A stretch of 64,000 nt of DNA from Streptomyces iakyrus (GCF_000717055.1 NZ_JNXI01000030.1:1-64000), one strand, 5' to 3'; positions 55,512 to 64,000 are shown, counted from the stretch's first letter. Numbers and translations are program-made. The notes: a model not told the origin generated them from the sequence alone.

Positions 55512-57452
55512 ATGACCTCGGCCATTACACAGGACCAGCCGCCGCAACCACCAAAGGGGACCGCGCCGGACGACGAACCACAGGAGACCAGTGTTCGAGA
55601 GGAGGAATACCTCTACCGCGACGAGTCAAGGCTCCAGGCCGGATCCCTGCTGACCTCCCGCACCATGGCGCGGCGCCTGCCCTCGCTCGTGCGGCGCTCG
55701 GTGCAGATGGCCTGGCGCGTGGACCGCGGCGCGACCATCGGCCTGCTGGTGTGCCAGATCACGACCGGCGTCCTCGCGGCCCTCGGCCTCCTGGCCGTCA
55801 CGGGCACGATCACCGCGCTGATCTCCTCGGGCGACATCACCGAGCGGCTGTGGGACGCCGCCCCGCAACTGGCCGTGATCACCGCCGCCACCGGCCTGCG
55901 CGCGCTGCTGGGCATCACCGTCGTCTGGCTGACCGGCCGTCTGCGCCCGGTGCTCGGCCGGGCAGCGGAGCTGACGATGATCGAGGCCGCGCTCGGCGCG
56001 GAACTGGCCGCCAACAACAAGCCCGGCTACAACGACGCCTACGACATCGCCGACCGCGGCGCCCAGGTCACCCCCGACCTCGTCGAAGAAGCGCAAGACG
56101 TCCTCGCGGCGACCGCCACACTCGCGGCCGGCGCCACCGTCCTGACCGTCCTGCACCCCCTACTCCTTCCCCTCCTCTTCCTCGCCTGCCTACCGCAAGC
56201 CGCCGCCTATGTCCGTTCTGCCCGCGTGCTCTACCTCGCCGGCCTGGAGACCTCCGGGCGGCGCAGGATGCTGGGCAAACTGCGCTGGCACATGGCCTAT
56301 CAGGAGTCCAGTGAGGAGATGCGCGCCTGCCTGGCCGGCCCCTTCCTGATCCGCCGGTACCGAAAGCTGGCCGACTCGGTCAACGCGGCCGAACGCAAGG
56401 CCGCGAACACCGGTGCCTGGATGGGGCTGGCCGGAGCAGTGGCCGGCGGGATCGCCTCGACCGCGGTGTGGGCGGCGCTGCTGTGGCTCCTGGCCTCCGG
56501 GCGGATCAGCCTGGCCGCAGGCGGCGGCGCCGTCTTCGCCCTCCAGACCGCCACCGGCTCGGTGCGCGGCATCATCAACGGCGGGGCACGCCTGGTGCGC
56601 ACCGGCTGGTACGTGCAGGACTGGCAGAACTTCCTCGACAACGCCCACGGCCAGGCCATGACCGACTCCCGCGGCACCGCGCCCGTGACCGCGGCCCCGG
56701 AGCGCTTCGAGGTCCGCGACGTCACCTACCGCTACGACGGCGCCCCGAAGGACAGCCTGAGCAACGTCTCCCTGCACGTGCGGCGCGGGGAGATCGTGGC
56801 GCTGGTCGGGGAGAACGGCTCCGGCAAGACGACCCTCTCCCGCCTGCTGTGCGGGCTGCTGCTGCCCACCAAAGGCGACGTGGCCTGGGACCACGCCTCC
56901 ACCGCGGACCTGGACCCATGGGGTTCGTGGGAGCACGTCGCGCTGGTGCCGCAGAAGTTCACGTACCTTCCGCTGACCATGCGCGACAACATCACCTTCG
57001 GGCAGGGCGACACGAGCGACGCAGCACTGCTCGCCGCATGCGAGGCGTCCGGCGCCGCCGAGATGCTGCCGGGCCTCCGCTCCGGCCTGAACACCCTCCT
57101 GACCAGCGAGTGGTTCGGCGGACAGCAACTCTCCGGCGGACAGTGGCAGCGCCTGGTCCTCACACGCGCCTTCCACCGGCAGGCGGCGCTGCTAGTGATG
57201 GATGAACCCACGGCCGCCCTCGACGCCCGCGCAGAGCACCGGATCTTCGCCGGCCTGCGCGAACTGGCCAAGGACCGCGCCATCCTGCTCATCACGCACC
57301 GCCTCACCAACGTGGCCGTCGCCGACCGGATCGTGGTCCTGGACGAAGGGCAGATCGTCCAGGAAGGCACCTACACCCAGCTCACCCAGGAACCAGGTCT
57401 CTTCCGGACCCTGTGGGAGCTGCAGCGCCGGATGAGCGGCGACACCCCCTGA
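55512..57452 (+). CDS. ABC transporter, fused permease-ATPase (probable lanthipeptide exporter)
   Basis: 646 residues from ATG 55512, AGGGGG upstream. The N-terminal ~380 residues hold membrane helices (IGLLVCQITTGVLAALGLLA; LAGAVAGGIASTAVWAALLW). The ATPase has GENGSGKTTLS (Walker A), VPQKFTYLP (Q loop), LSGGQWQRLVL (signature), LLVMDEPTAALD (Walker B) and LITHRL. It lacks the N-terminal C39 peptidase domain of bifunctional LanT proteins, so leader removal must be done elsewhere. Its position suggests export of the modified peptide. Confidence 0.92.
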   Translation: MTSAITQDQPPQPPKGTAPDDEPQETSVREEEYLYRDESRLQAGSLLTSRTMARRLPSLVRRSVQMAWRVDRGATIGLLVCQITTGVLAALGLLAVTGTITALISSGDITERLWDAAPQLAVITAATGLRALLGITVVWLTGRLRPVLGRAAELTMIEAALGAELAANNKPGYNDAYDIADRGAQVTPDLVEEAQDVLAATATLAAGATVLTVLHPLLLPLLFLACLPQAAAYVRSARVLYLAGLETSGRRRMLGKLRWHMAYQESSEEMRACLAGPFLIRRYRKLADSVNAAERKAANTGAWMGLAGAVAGGIASTAVWAALLWLLASGRISLAAGGGAVFALQTATGSVRGIINGGARLVRTGWYVQDWQNFLDNAHGQAMTDSRGTAPVTAAPERFEVRDVTYRYDGAPKDSLSNVSLHVRRGEIVALVGENGSGKTTLSRLLCGLLLPTKGDVAWDHASTADLDPWGSWEHVALVPQKFTYLPLTMRDNITFGQGDTSDAALLAACEASGAAEMLPGLRSGLNTLLTSEWFGGQQLSGGQWQRLVLTRAFHRQAALLVMDEPTAALDARAEHRIFAGLRELAKDRAILLITHRLTNVAVADRIVVLDEGQIVQEGTYTQLTQEPGLFRTLWELQRRMSGDTP

Positions 57453-57510
57453 TCACCCTCGCCGGTCTGCGCTGCACTCGCCCGTCCACTGTCGTGAAAG
57501 GCAGAGCTAC

Positions 57511-58638
57511 GTGTCCTCTCCCGTTTCGCCTTCGGATCACGTCACACCGCGTGCCGCTCTGTCCGCGGCGCAGCGGCATGCGGCATGGCTCGGCGCCGCC
57601 GCGATCATCACCGACGAGGTCGGCCGGGTCCTGCTGGTACACCCCACCTACCGCAAGGACGACTCGTGGCTGCTGCCCGGAGGCGTCGTCGAACCCGGCG
57701 AACACCCGCACATCACCTGCCGACGCGAGATCACCGAGGAACTGGGCCTGACGGACCTGACCCTGTCAGCCGTGCTCGCCGTCCACTCCTTCTCCCCGCA
57801 CCACCCCGACCTTCAGCCCGGCACGCACTGCCCCGGCGAGGTCCGGTTCGTCTTCGACGGAGGAACCCTCACCCCCGACCAGGTGGAGGCGATCCGCCTG
57901 CCGCGCAAGGAGCTGTCCGAGTTCGCCTTCTTGGAGACCCGAGACGCAGTGCAGCGGCTGCGCCCCGTGGACGGGCAGATTATGCTCGCCGCCTACCGTG
58001 CCCGGCTCGGGAACACCGCCACCGCTCACCTCGCCGACGGCCGGCACATCCTCGACGTCCCGGCGCTGGACCGTCATGACGTCCACGTCCGCTACCGGCC
58101 CTTGTGGGACAGCCCTCTCCACCGCGGCCCCGTCCCCGAGCGGCTGCCCGTGCAGCAAGCCTGGGCGTGGTGCTTCGTCCCCGACGGCCGGGTCGTCCTG
58201 GTGGCCGACCCCGGCCCGCGGGGTGCGCTGCCGATGCTGCCCGGCGGCACCGTGGAGACGACCGATGCGACGCCCGAGGACACCTTGCACCGCGAAGCCG
58301 CCGAGGAAGGCCAGCTCACCCTGGCCGATCCGGTGCGACTGGGCTGGGTGCTGGACGAGACCGGCGAGGTCTACGGCGGAGTGGGGTCCAACGCCCGGCT
58401 CCGCCTGGCCGCCCGTGTCAGCGGCATCGGGCCGACGGCCGTCGACCCCGCCTCCGGCCACCCCTTCGCCCGCCTGCTCGCCACCCCCGCCCAGGCAGCC
58501 GCCCTGCTGGGATGGGGCCCGCCCGGAGCGCGGCAAGCCCAGCTCGCGGCGGAGACGGCACGAGAGCGGTGGGGCCTGCCCACCACTCTCCCCGCCGCCA
58601 TCGAGGAGATCCCGGCGGAGGGGATGCGGCTGACCTGA
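57511..58638 (+). CDS. Tandem two-domain Nudix protein
   Basis: 375 residues from GTG 57511. Domain 1 (residues ~25-165) has a canonical box GGVVEPGEHPHITCRREITE then ELGL. Domain 2 (~210-350) has GGTVETTDATPEDTLHREAA then EEGQL, close to but not fully canonical (EEGQ in place of EExG). Fifty-eight bases after the ABC gene. Two linked Nudix units may act on two nucleotide-type substrates or one may be regulatory. This is the first of three Nudix proteins in a row. Confidence 0.9.
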   Translation: MSSPVSPSDHVTPRAALSAAQRHAAWLGAAAIITDEVGRVLLVHPTYRKDDSWLLPGGVVEPGEHPHITCRREITEELGLTDLTLSAVLAVHSFSPHHPDLQPGTHCPGEVRFVFDGGTLTPDQVEAIRLPRKELSEFAFLETRDAVQRLRPVDGQIMLAAYRARLGNTATAHLADGRHILDVPALDRHDVHVRYRPLWDSPLHRGPVPERLPVQQAWAWCFVPDGRVVLVADPGPRGALPMLPGGTVETTDATPEDTLHREAAEEGQLTLADPVRLGWVLDETGEVYGGVGSNARLRLAARVSGIGPTAVDPASGHPFARLLATPAQAAALLGWGPPGARQAQLAAETARERWGLPTTLPAAIEEIPAEGMRLT

Positions 58639-58695
58639 CCCGAACGAGCATCCCGCCTCAACACGTCCCGCTCCACGCCCCTTTGAGGTAGCCCC

Positions 58696-60186
58696 ATGCC
58701 GTTGTCGCACGACCACATCCGCACCACCGTCGAGACCTACCTCGCTCGCCACCCTCACGAGCGCGACCAGCTCGGCGGCCTCCTGGACGCCCTCGACCGT
58801 CCCACCGACATCGCCAGCCGCTCCACCTTCACCGGACACGTCACCTGCGGCGCGATCGTCGTCGACGCGCTCGGCCGTGTCCTGCACGTGCTGCACCTGG
58901 CGAGCGGGAAGGTTCTCGCCCCCGGCGGACACGCCGAGCCCGCCGACGAGTCCCTGGCAGGGGTGGCGCTGCGGGAGCTGCACGAGGAGACCGGGATCCC
59001 GCCCCAGGCCGTGACACCGTGGCCCGGCTACGAGGCCGTGCCGTTCGACATCGACATCCACGACATCGACGCCCGCCCGGGCAAAGGCGAACCCGGCCAC
59101 CAGCACTTCGACCTCCGGTTCCTCTTCCGCCTGTGCACCACGACCGAGGTGCCGCTGGTGCTGCAGGAAGAAGAGGTCGGCGGCATCGAGTGGCGGCCCG
59201 TGGACCGGGTGTCCTCCCCCTCCCTGCGCGAGAAGCTGCTCAAGCTCACGCCGGAGACCGAACCGGAGAGAGCCAACGCCTCCGCCCTGATCTACAACGA
59301 CCGCGGCGAGTACCTGCTCCACCTGCGCGACTACTTCCCCGGCCGGATCTGGGAGCCGGGCATGTGGTCCCTGCTGGGCGGTGGCCGAGAGCCCCAGGAC
59401 GCCACCCTGGAAGACACCGTGCGGCGCGAGCTGGCCGAGGAAGCCAGCCTCGACATCGCCGACCTGACACCGTTCGGCACTGAGTACGCCTCCGACGACG
59501 CCGGCGCGACCGTGCCCATCGCCATCTACGCCGGCCGCTGGAACGGCGACCCCCGCGGCCTCCGCCTGACGGAGGGGGTGATGCTGGCCTGGTTCGCCCC
59601 CGACGACCTCCACCGCCTGCGCATCGCAGACACCACCAGCGACCTCGTACGGCGCCACGCCGCCAGCCGCCCGGCCAGCGCTCCCAGCACTGCGTCGCGG
59701 AGCGGACTCTCATCGCACGAGCGCCGCCCAGCTGCCCCGCACGGCACGGTCCTCAACGTCATTGGCGTCCACCTCTACCTGGAGCGGCCCGACGGGACGG
59801 TGCTGCTCGGGCTGCGCCACCCCGACTCCGCGTTCGCGCCGTCCACCTGGCACGTCCTGGCCGGCCACTGCGAGCAGGAGAGCGCCATCACCTGCCTGAT
59901 CAGGGAGGCACGGGAGGAAGCCGGCCTGCTCATCGAGCGCCAGGACGTCGAACTCGTCCACGTCGTCCACCACATCGACCGCGCCGGGGACCGGCCCCGC
60001 ATGGGCCTGTTCTTCCGCGCTCGCACCTGGACCGGCGAGCCGGAACTACGCGAGCCGGACAAGTGCACCCAGTGGAAGTTCTGGGACCCCGCCGCGCTGC
60101 CCGACAACCTCGTTTCCTACACCCGCCAAGCCATCGCAAAGATCCAGAACGGGGACCTGTACAGCGAGACGGGATGGCCCGCATGA
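58696..60186 (+). CDS. Triple-domain Nudix protein
   Basis: 496 residues from ATG 58696, TTGAGG upstream. Three Nudix units are visible: box 1 GGHAEPADESLAGVALRELH then EETGI (~residues 76-100), box 2 GGGREPQDATLEDTVRRELA then EEASL (~228-252), box 3 AGHCEQESAITCLIREAREE then AGL (~390-412). Unit 2 resembles IPP-isomerase-type or Nudix proteins with LLHLRDYFPGRIWEPGMWSL before the box. A low-complexity Ser/Arg linker precedes unit 3. Three fused Nudix units in one chain is unusual. Its end overlaps the next gene (ATGA). Confidence 0.9.
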   Translation: MPLSHDHIRTTVETYLARHPHERDQLGGLLDALDRPTDIASRSTFTGHVTCGAIVVDALGRVLHVLHLASGKVLAPGGHAEPADESLAGVALRELHEETGIPPQAVTPWPGYEAVPFDIDIHDIDARPGKGEPGHQHFDLRFLFRLCTTTEVPLVLQEEEVGGIEWRPVDRVSSPSLREKLLKLTPETEPERANASALIYNDRGEYLLHLRDYFPGRIWEPGMWSLLGGGREPQDATLEDTVRRELAEEASLDIADLTPFGTEYASDDAGATVPIAIYAGRWNGDPRGLRLTEGVMLAWFAPDDLHRLRIADTTSDLVRRHAASRPASAPSTASRSGLSSHERRPAAPHGTVLNVIGVHLYLERPDGTVLLGLRHPDSAFAPSTWHVLAGHCEQESAITCLIREAREEAGLLIERQDVELVHVVHHIDRAGDRPRMGLFFRARTWTGEPELREPDKCTQWKFWDPAALPDNLVSYTRQAIAKIQNGDLYSETGWPA

Positions 60187-61451
60187 CCGGCACACCGAGC
60201 GGCGCACACCGTCGTGTGCCCACTGCAACTGCGGCCGGCCGTGAGGACACCCGCCTGGTGGTGATCCGCGGCAACTCGGCGTCAGGCAAGTCAAGCGTGG
60301 CCCAGGGCCTGCGAGATCACTACGGCCGCGGTATCGCGATCGTGGGCCAGGACGTGATCCGCCGGAACGTGCTCAGGGAACACGACACCGCGCGCGGCGC
60401 CAACATCGCCCTGCTGGGGAGGATCGCACGCGAAGCACTGAACGCCGGCTTTCACGTGGTGCTTGAGGGGATCCTGTACGCCGATCGCTACAGCCACATG
60501 ATCACGTCTCTGGTACGGGACCACCGCGGCGTCTCCTACTGCTACTACCTGGACGTGCCGCTGGAATCGACGTTTGTCCGACACGCGTCGAAGGCGGATG
60601 CCGCGTACCTGGCGCAAGTCACCGACAGCCACCTCGCCTCCTGGTACCGCGAGCTGGATCTGCTGCCCGGCGGTCTGGAGACCGTGATCCCGGCCGACAG
60701 CACGCTGCAGGACACCATCGCGCGAATCGTGGGCGAAACCGACCTGGCCTCTGCCTTCCCAACCTCGCCGCCGCAGTGCAAGCCGTCGCAGGGAGACTCG
60801 ATGAGCAGTCTGGTGTTGATGTCCGATCCGCAGGTCGCCGCGATCCCGGTGCGCGAGTGCGGGGAGCCGCTCGTCGACGTGCGTGACCACAGCTTCCGCG
60901 TCGATCCCCGCAAGCAAGATCCGCTAGGCGCGTTCGCCCACGTCCGCGAGGGCGTCCTAGCTCGGCTGGAGCACGCCCGCTCGCTCCTGCCCGCTGGCAC
61001 CGACCTACTGTTCATCGAGGGCTACCGGCCGCTGACACTACAGCAGCGCTACTTCACCGAGTACCGGGACGAGCTGGCCGCCGCTCACCCCGACTGGACA
61101 GCTGAGCAGCTGTACCAGGCCGCCAGCCGGTACGTGTCACCACCGGAGATCGCGCCCCACTCCGCGGGCGCGGCCGTGGACGTAACCCTCGCCGACCAGG
61201 ACGGTCACGAACTCGACCTCGGTACCCGCGTCAATGCCTCCCCCGAGGAGAGCGACGGTGCCTGCTTCACTCACGCCCCGAACGTCAGCGATCGTGCGCG
61301 CCACCACCGCATGCTGCTGCTCAACGCCATGGAGAACGCAGGCTTTACGAACTACCGAACCGAGTTCTGGCACTTCTCGGTAGCGGACCGGTACGACGCG
61401 TTGATGCGGCAGGAGCCGCACGCGCGCTACGGACCGATCGAACTGCCGTAG
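60183..61451 (+). CDS. P-loop kinase fused to VanX-like D-Ala-D-Ala dipeptidase
   Basis: 422 residues from ATG 60183 (ATGA overlap). Residues ~24-195 are a small-molecule kinase: RLVVIRGNSASGKSSVAQGL (P-loop 30-37), GQDVIRRNVLREHD and VLEGILYADRYSHMITSL, like the AAA_33/zeta-type kinases. Residues ~215-422 are a peptidase M15D domain: LFIEGYRPLTLQQRYFTEY, APHSAGAAVDVTLAD (zinc His and Asp) and TEFWHFSV (Glu-x-x-His). VanX enzymes cleave D-Ala-D-Ala. Upstream, Met at 60801 in SQGDSMSSLVLM could be where a separate dipeptidase gene once began. The fusion suggests an activity on a dipeptide-like or phosphorylated metabolite, or a self-resistance role. Confidence 0.85.
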   Translation: MTGTPSGAHRRVPTATAAGREDTRLVVIRGNSASGKSSVAQGLRDHYGRGIAIVGQDVIRRNVLREHDTARGANIALLGRIAREALNAGFHVVLEGILYADRYSHMITSLVRDHRGVSYCYYLDVPLESTFVRHASKADAAYLAQVTDSHLASWYRELDLLPGGLETVIPADSTLQDTIARIVGETDLASAFPTSPPQCKPSQGDSMSSLVLMSDPQVAAIPVRECGEPLVDVRDHSFRVDPRKQDPLGAFAHVREGVLARLEHARSLLPAGTDLLFIEGYRPLTLQQRYFTEYRDELAAAHPDWTAEQLYQAASRYVSPPEIAPHSAGAAVDVTLADQDGHELDLGTRVNASPEESDGACFTHAPNVSDRARHHRMLLLNAMENAGFTNYRTEFWHFSVADRYDALMRQEPHARYGPIELP

Positions 61452-61580
61452 CGCGCTGGCATCCTCGTCCACTTCATCGCCACCCACGCCGATCCGAAAC
61501 ACAGGAGCGCGGGCACCGGACCCTGGCCCGGTTGGGATCCCAAGACCGCGACGGACGGAACGCATCGAACGGAGGCACGT

Positions 61581-62483
61581 GTGCCTGACGACACCCAGCA
61601 GGCGATCCCAGCCGTCCCTAGTCCGGCGACCGGAGGTGAACCACAAGAGCACCACATGCACCTGCTCGGGCGGTACTACCGCCAAGTGGAAGCAGGCCGC
61701 AAGACGATCGAAGTGAGGGTGGCCACCCCGCAGAAGCGCGCCGTCGCAGTCGGTGACACGGTCGTCTTCCACGACCGGGACACCGGGCGGGAACTCGACG
61801 TCATCGTTAAGCGGATCACCCCGTACCACTCCTTCGAGGATCTGCGCAGCTCGGAGGACACCGTGCGCATCGACCCGGACGGGCCGCCCGGAGAGCTGCT
61901 CGCCAACCTCCGCAGCATCTACCCGCCGGCCAAGGAAGCCCTCGGCGTTCTCGCCCTCGCATTCGACCACCGCCCTGCCCGGCCCGGCCGCCCCATGCCG
62001 ATGACGCCCACGCAGTACGCGCAGACCGTCCCCCACCACACGGTGTACGGCTGCCTGTACATCCGCGACGAACACGACCGGCCGGTCCAGCTCCGCTCGG
62101 TCTACGGCTCGAGACTCTGGCAGTTCCCGGGCGGCAACTTGGACGCCCAAGGCGAGGACCCGCTGCAGACAGCACGGCGAGAGGCGGTCGAGGAGACGAG
62201 CCTCCAACTCGGTCTGGAAACGCCGAAGCTGCTCCTGACGCACTTCCTGCACGCCGGGCCGCGCCTGCCGCTGAACAAGGTGGGGCTCATCTTCGACGGA
62301 GGCCAGCTGACCGCCGACCAGCTCGGCCGGATCCGACTCGATCCCGCAGAGCACGACATGTGGGCCGTCCACGACCTCGCGACCTGGCAGGAGCTGATGG
62401 CGCCGCGCGCCTTCGCCCGCCTCGACGCCATCGAACGAGCCCGGCGCGGCGAGGGCCCCACCTACCTGATCACGCACACCTGA
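61581..62483 (+). CDS. ASCH domain-Nudix hydrolase fusion
   Basis: 300 residues from GTG 61581, CGGAGG six bases upstream. Residues ~25-125 are an ASCH domain (HLLGRYYRQVEAGRKTIEVR, VAVGDTVVFHDRDTGRELDV), a PUA-like fold thought to bind RNA or modified nucleosides and in some members to hydrolyse N4-acetylcytidine. Residues ~150-290 are a Nudix domain (LWQFPGGNLDAQGEDPLQTA, RREAVEETSL). The pairing suggests handling of a modified nucleotide. It belongs to the same co-directional run as the other Nudix proteins, 129 bases after the kinase-dipeptidase. Confidence 0.87.
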   Translation: MPDDTQQAIPAVPSPATGGEPQEHHMHLLGRYYRQVEAGRKTIEVRVATPQKRAVAVGDTVVFHDRDTGRELDVIVKRITPYHSFEDLRSSEDTVRIDPDGPPGELLANLRSIYPPAKEALGVLALAFDHRPARPGRPMPMTPTQYAQTVPHHTVYGCLYIRDEHDRPVQLRSVYGSRLWQFPGGNLDAQGEDPLQTARREAVEETSLQLGLETPKLLLTHFLHAGPRLPLNKVGLIFDGGQLTADQLGRIRLDPAEHDMWAVHDLATWQELMAPRAFARLDAIERARRGEGPTYLITHT

Positions 62484-62512
62484 TCCCCAGCACCTCCACC
62501 CAGGAGGCAACC

Positions 62513-63661
62513 GTGCCCGCCGAACTCAAGTTGGAGTCCTCCATGCCGCATCTCTCCATGCGCCGGTCGATATCCTCGGACGGCGCCGTCGGCACCGACC
62601 GCCTGCGTCATCTGGAGCAGGCTGCCTTGCGCCACGGAGTCCCCGTCGAGGACGTGCTGCTGATCGCCGTCAACCTGTACGGGATCACCTCCGACCAGGA
62701 CCGTCACCGGGCCCGGGTCAACCTTCGCCTCGTGCGCCGCCCCGATGCCCCCTGGCAGATCATCGTCCCGCTGAACCAGCCGGCCAGCCCCTTCCGGCTC
62801 CGGAGCGACGAGCTGTCGCTGAACGGCGAGGTGGTCGCGCACGTCGGGCGCATCGATGCCGACGAGGCGGTCGGAGGGTACTTCCGCAACGACGGCCGCG
62901 CCGCGACCCTCAACCCCAACGCCCGCAGCCGGTGCGTCGGGTGCGGCTGGTGCCCCAACACCTTGGAGGCCGCCGCCGATCCGAGGATGCAGGAAGACCA
63001 GGGGCTCGACGCCCTGCTGCACGCCCTCGGCGAGCAGCATCCCCGCCGCAGCCTGGCCGAGCTGACCGAGGTCACCGTCTCCACCGGCTGTTTCGAGCGG
63101 GAGGAGGCGGCCGTCGCGCACCTAACCGCCCTGCGGCCCGCTCTGGAGCGGGCCGGCGTCAAGGCTCGGATCGGCTTCCTCACCTCCGTGCTGCGCAGCG
63201 ACGAGGCATTCGAGACCATCGCGTCGAAGGTGTCACCGTTCGTGCTCAGGCTGACAGCCGAGCACTTCACCCGGCGGGAGGCACTGATGAAGGCGACCAA
63301 GGCCGACCTTCGGCCGGAGCAGATGCCGGGCCTGCTGATGCGGGCGCGGGCGGCGGGGCTGGACACCTCATACACGTACATCGTCGGGCTGGACCCGATG
63401 GAGGACCTCGTGCGCGGGGTGAACGCACTGGCGGGCGAGGTCACCGCGTTCCCGAACTTCCAGGTCTTCCAGGCGCACACGGTGATGATGCAGGGGATGC
63501 GGACGCCGGGCGCGGAGAGCCTGGAGTACTACCTGCAGGCGCGTACGGCGATCGAGCGGGCCATGGCACCGACCGGGCTGCGGCCGGTGGGCTGGGAGTG
63601 CTACCGGCCGCTGTGGTACTTCACCTACGCGGGAGAGGACCTCGTCGATGGACCCCGCTGA
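62513..63661 (+). CDS. Radical-SAM-like iron-sulfur protein with a CX2CX2C motif
   Basis: 382 residues from GTG 62513, GGAGG upstream. RSRCVGCGWCPNTLEAA gives C-x2-C-x2-C near residue 142-148. The following ~200 residues alternate strands and helices in the manner of a radical SAM TIM barrel (ELTEVTVSTGCFEREEAAVA; ARIGFLTSVLRSDEAFETIA; FVLRLTAEHFTRREALM; AAGLDTSYTYIVGLDPMEDL; NFQVFQAHTVMMQGMRTPGA). Canonical radical SAM enzymes have CX3CX2C, so this is either a variant or another 4Fe-4S enzyme. The N-terminal ~140 residues are a separate domain. It overlaps the enolase-superfamily gene by 14 bases, which implies a shared pathway. Confidence 0.65.
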   Translation: MPAELKLESSMPHLSMRRSISSDGAVGTDRLRHLEQAALRHGVPVEDVLLIAVNLYGITSDQDRHRARVNLRLVRRPDAPWQIIVPLNQPASPFRLRSDELSLNGEVVAHVGRIDADEAVGGYFRNDGRAATLNPNARSRCVGCGWCPNTLEAAADPRMQEDQGLDALLHALGEQHPRRSLAELTEVTVSTGCFEREEAAVAHLTALRPALERAGVKARIGFLTSVLRSDEAFETIASKVSPFVLRLTAEHFTRREALMKATKADLRPEQMPGLLMRARAAGLDTSYTYIVGLDPMEDLVRGVNALAGEVTAFPNFQVFQAHTVMMQGMRTPGAESLEYYLQARTAIERAMAPTGLRPVGWECYRPLWYFTYAGEDLVDGPR

Positions 63662-64000
63662 CGCGGTCATCGACCGGGTGCGGGTAGAGCGCCTCGACGA
63701 GAGCGGGGCGGGTCCGTGGAAGGCTGGCGACAGCCGGTTCGCGATCGTGGTCGAGGCCGACGGGGTGACCGGGGTATTCGCCCCGGTCGACGAGCTGCCC
63801 GCCGCGCTCGTCGCCACCCGGCTTGGGCAGAGCGCTCTGCGGCACCCCGTGGCCGACCACACGGGTCTGTTGCACAGGCTCTTGGCCGGCCTCGGCCCGC
63901 ACGCGGCGGGGCTCGGCCGCTGGGCGGTCGGGGCGCTGGACTGCGCGGTGTGGGACCTGCACGGCCGACTCGCCGACCTGCCGGTCGCGGCCCTGCTCAG
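63648..64000 (+). CDS. Enolase-superfamily (mandelate racemase/muconate lactonising type) enzyme, partial at window edge
   Basis: From ATG 63648 the frame stays open to the end of the window (117 residues). The sequence IDRVRVERLDESGAGPWKAG and the segment GRWAVGALDCAVWDLHGRLA then DLPVAALL is the typical N-terminal capping domain of the mandelate racemase/MLE group (ALDxAxWDLxGRxxGxPVxxLL). The catalytic barrel lies beyond position 64000. Starts inside the end of the radical-SAM-like gene. Confidence 0.82.
   Translation, partial: MDPADAVIDRVRVERLDESGAGPWKAGDSRFAIVVEADGVTGVFAPVDELPAALVATRLGQSALRHPVADHTGLLHRLLAGLGPHAAGLGRWAVGALDCAVWDLHGRLADLPVAALL

Noticed and set aside
1..64000. CRISPR array or tRNA/rRNA genes
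   Set aside because: No run of regularly spaced short repeats and no full tRNA or rRNA structure was recognised; only the rnpB 3' fragment represents structural RNA.

Overview
The window is high-GC DNA with Streptomyces-type gene content: a conservon (histidine-kinase-like protein, roadblock, DUF742, GTPase), XRE-TPR regulators, pentapeptide and DUF6907-like proteins, GTG/TTG starts, and an FxLD lanthipeptide locus. I infer a Streptomyces or close relative. All family calls come from reading translations and motifs; no search was run.

Region 0-24.5 kb is an accessory, defence-island-like region. It holds two giant STAND-type NTPases. One carries a Cap4/DUF4297-like nuclease motif at its N-terminus (461-6796, +). 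The other carries a PD-(D/E)xK-like domain at its C-terminus (13868-18373, -). Between them sits a compact set of three proteins that share a paired TG-x-A-x-A-x-GG-x-A-x-TG-I motif: an NB-ARC/TPR/SEC-C NLR-like protein (8987-13231, -), a two-helix membrane protein (13248-13592, -) and a helical soluble protein (8134-8643, +). This set is the best candidate here for an undescribed system, possibly a bacterial NLR signalling to a membrane effector through short amyloid-like motifs. The 15-kb block is bracketed by two ~405-bp imperfect direct repeats (7286-7691 and 22484-22891), each carrying the same truncated 5' end of an MFS-type transporter. An IS5-family relic, a TPR relic, a frameshifted pentapeptide protein and a detached 3' end of RNase P RNA (22273-22308) point to repeated rearrangement.

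Region 24.5-33 kb holds a large E1(ThiF)-JAB-patatin fusion with an E2-like N-terminal part in another frame, reached by one apparent single-base deletion. A tyrosine integrase and a small excisionase-like protein follow, then degraded remains of a sugar ABC permease and a GntR/FCD regulator. Region 33-41 kb is more ordinary: an MTHFS-like protein, two XRE-TPR regulators, a Nudix hydrolase, a TauD-like oxygenase, a GH15 hydrolase and a small zincin.

Region 41-46 kb is a conservon signalling operon followed by a GAF protein and an acyl-CoA-dehydrogenase-like enzyme, closed by two strong tandem hairpins. Region 46.3-64 kb reads in one direction. It starts with a LuxR-type HTH protein and three small proteins, then an FxLD lanthipeptide precursor, a glutamyl-transfer LanB half, LanC, a SpaB_C-type elimination domain fused to an isoaspartyl-type methyltransferase, a helical-repeat protein and an ABC exporter. 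It continues into a run of multi-Nudix proteins (two, three and one Nudix domains, the last fused to ASCH), a P-loop kinase fused to a VanX-like dipeptidase, a CX2CX2C radical-SAM-like protein and the start of an enolase-superfamily enzyme cut by the window edge. This second half is either a large hybrid RiPP locus or a lanthipeptide locus abutting a separate, unfamiliar Nudix-rich pathway.
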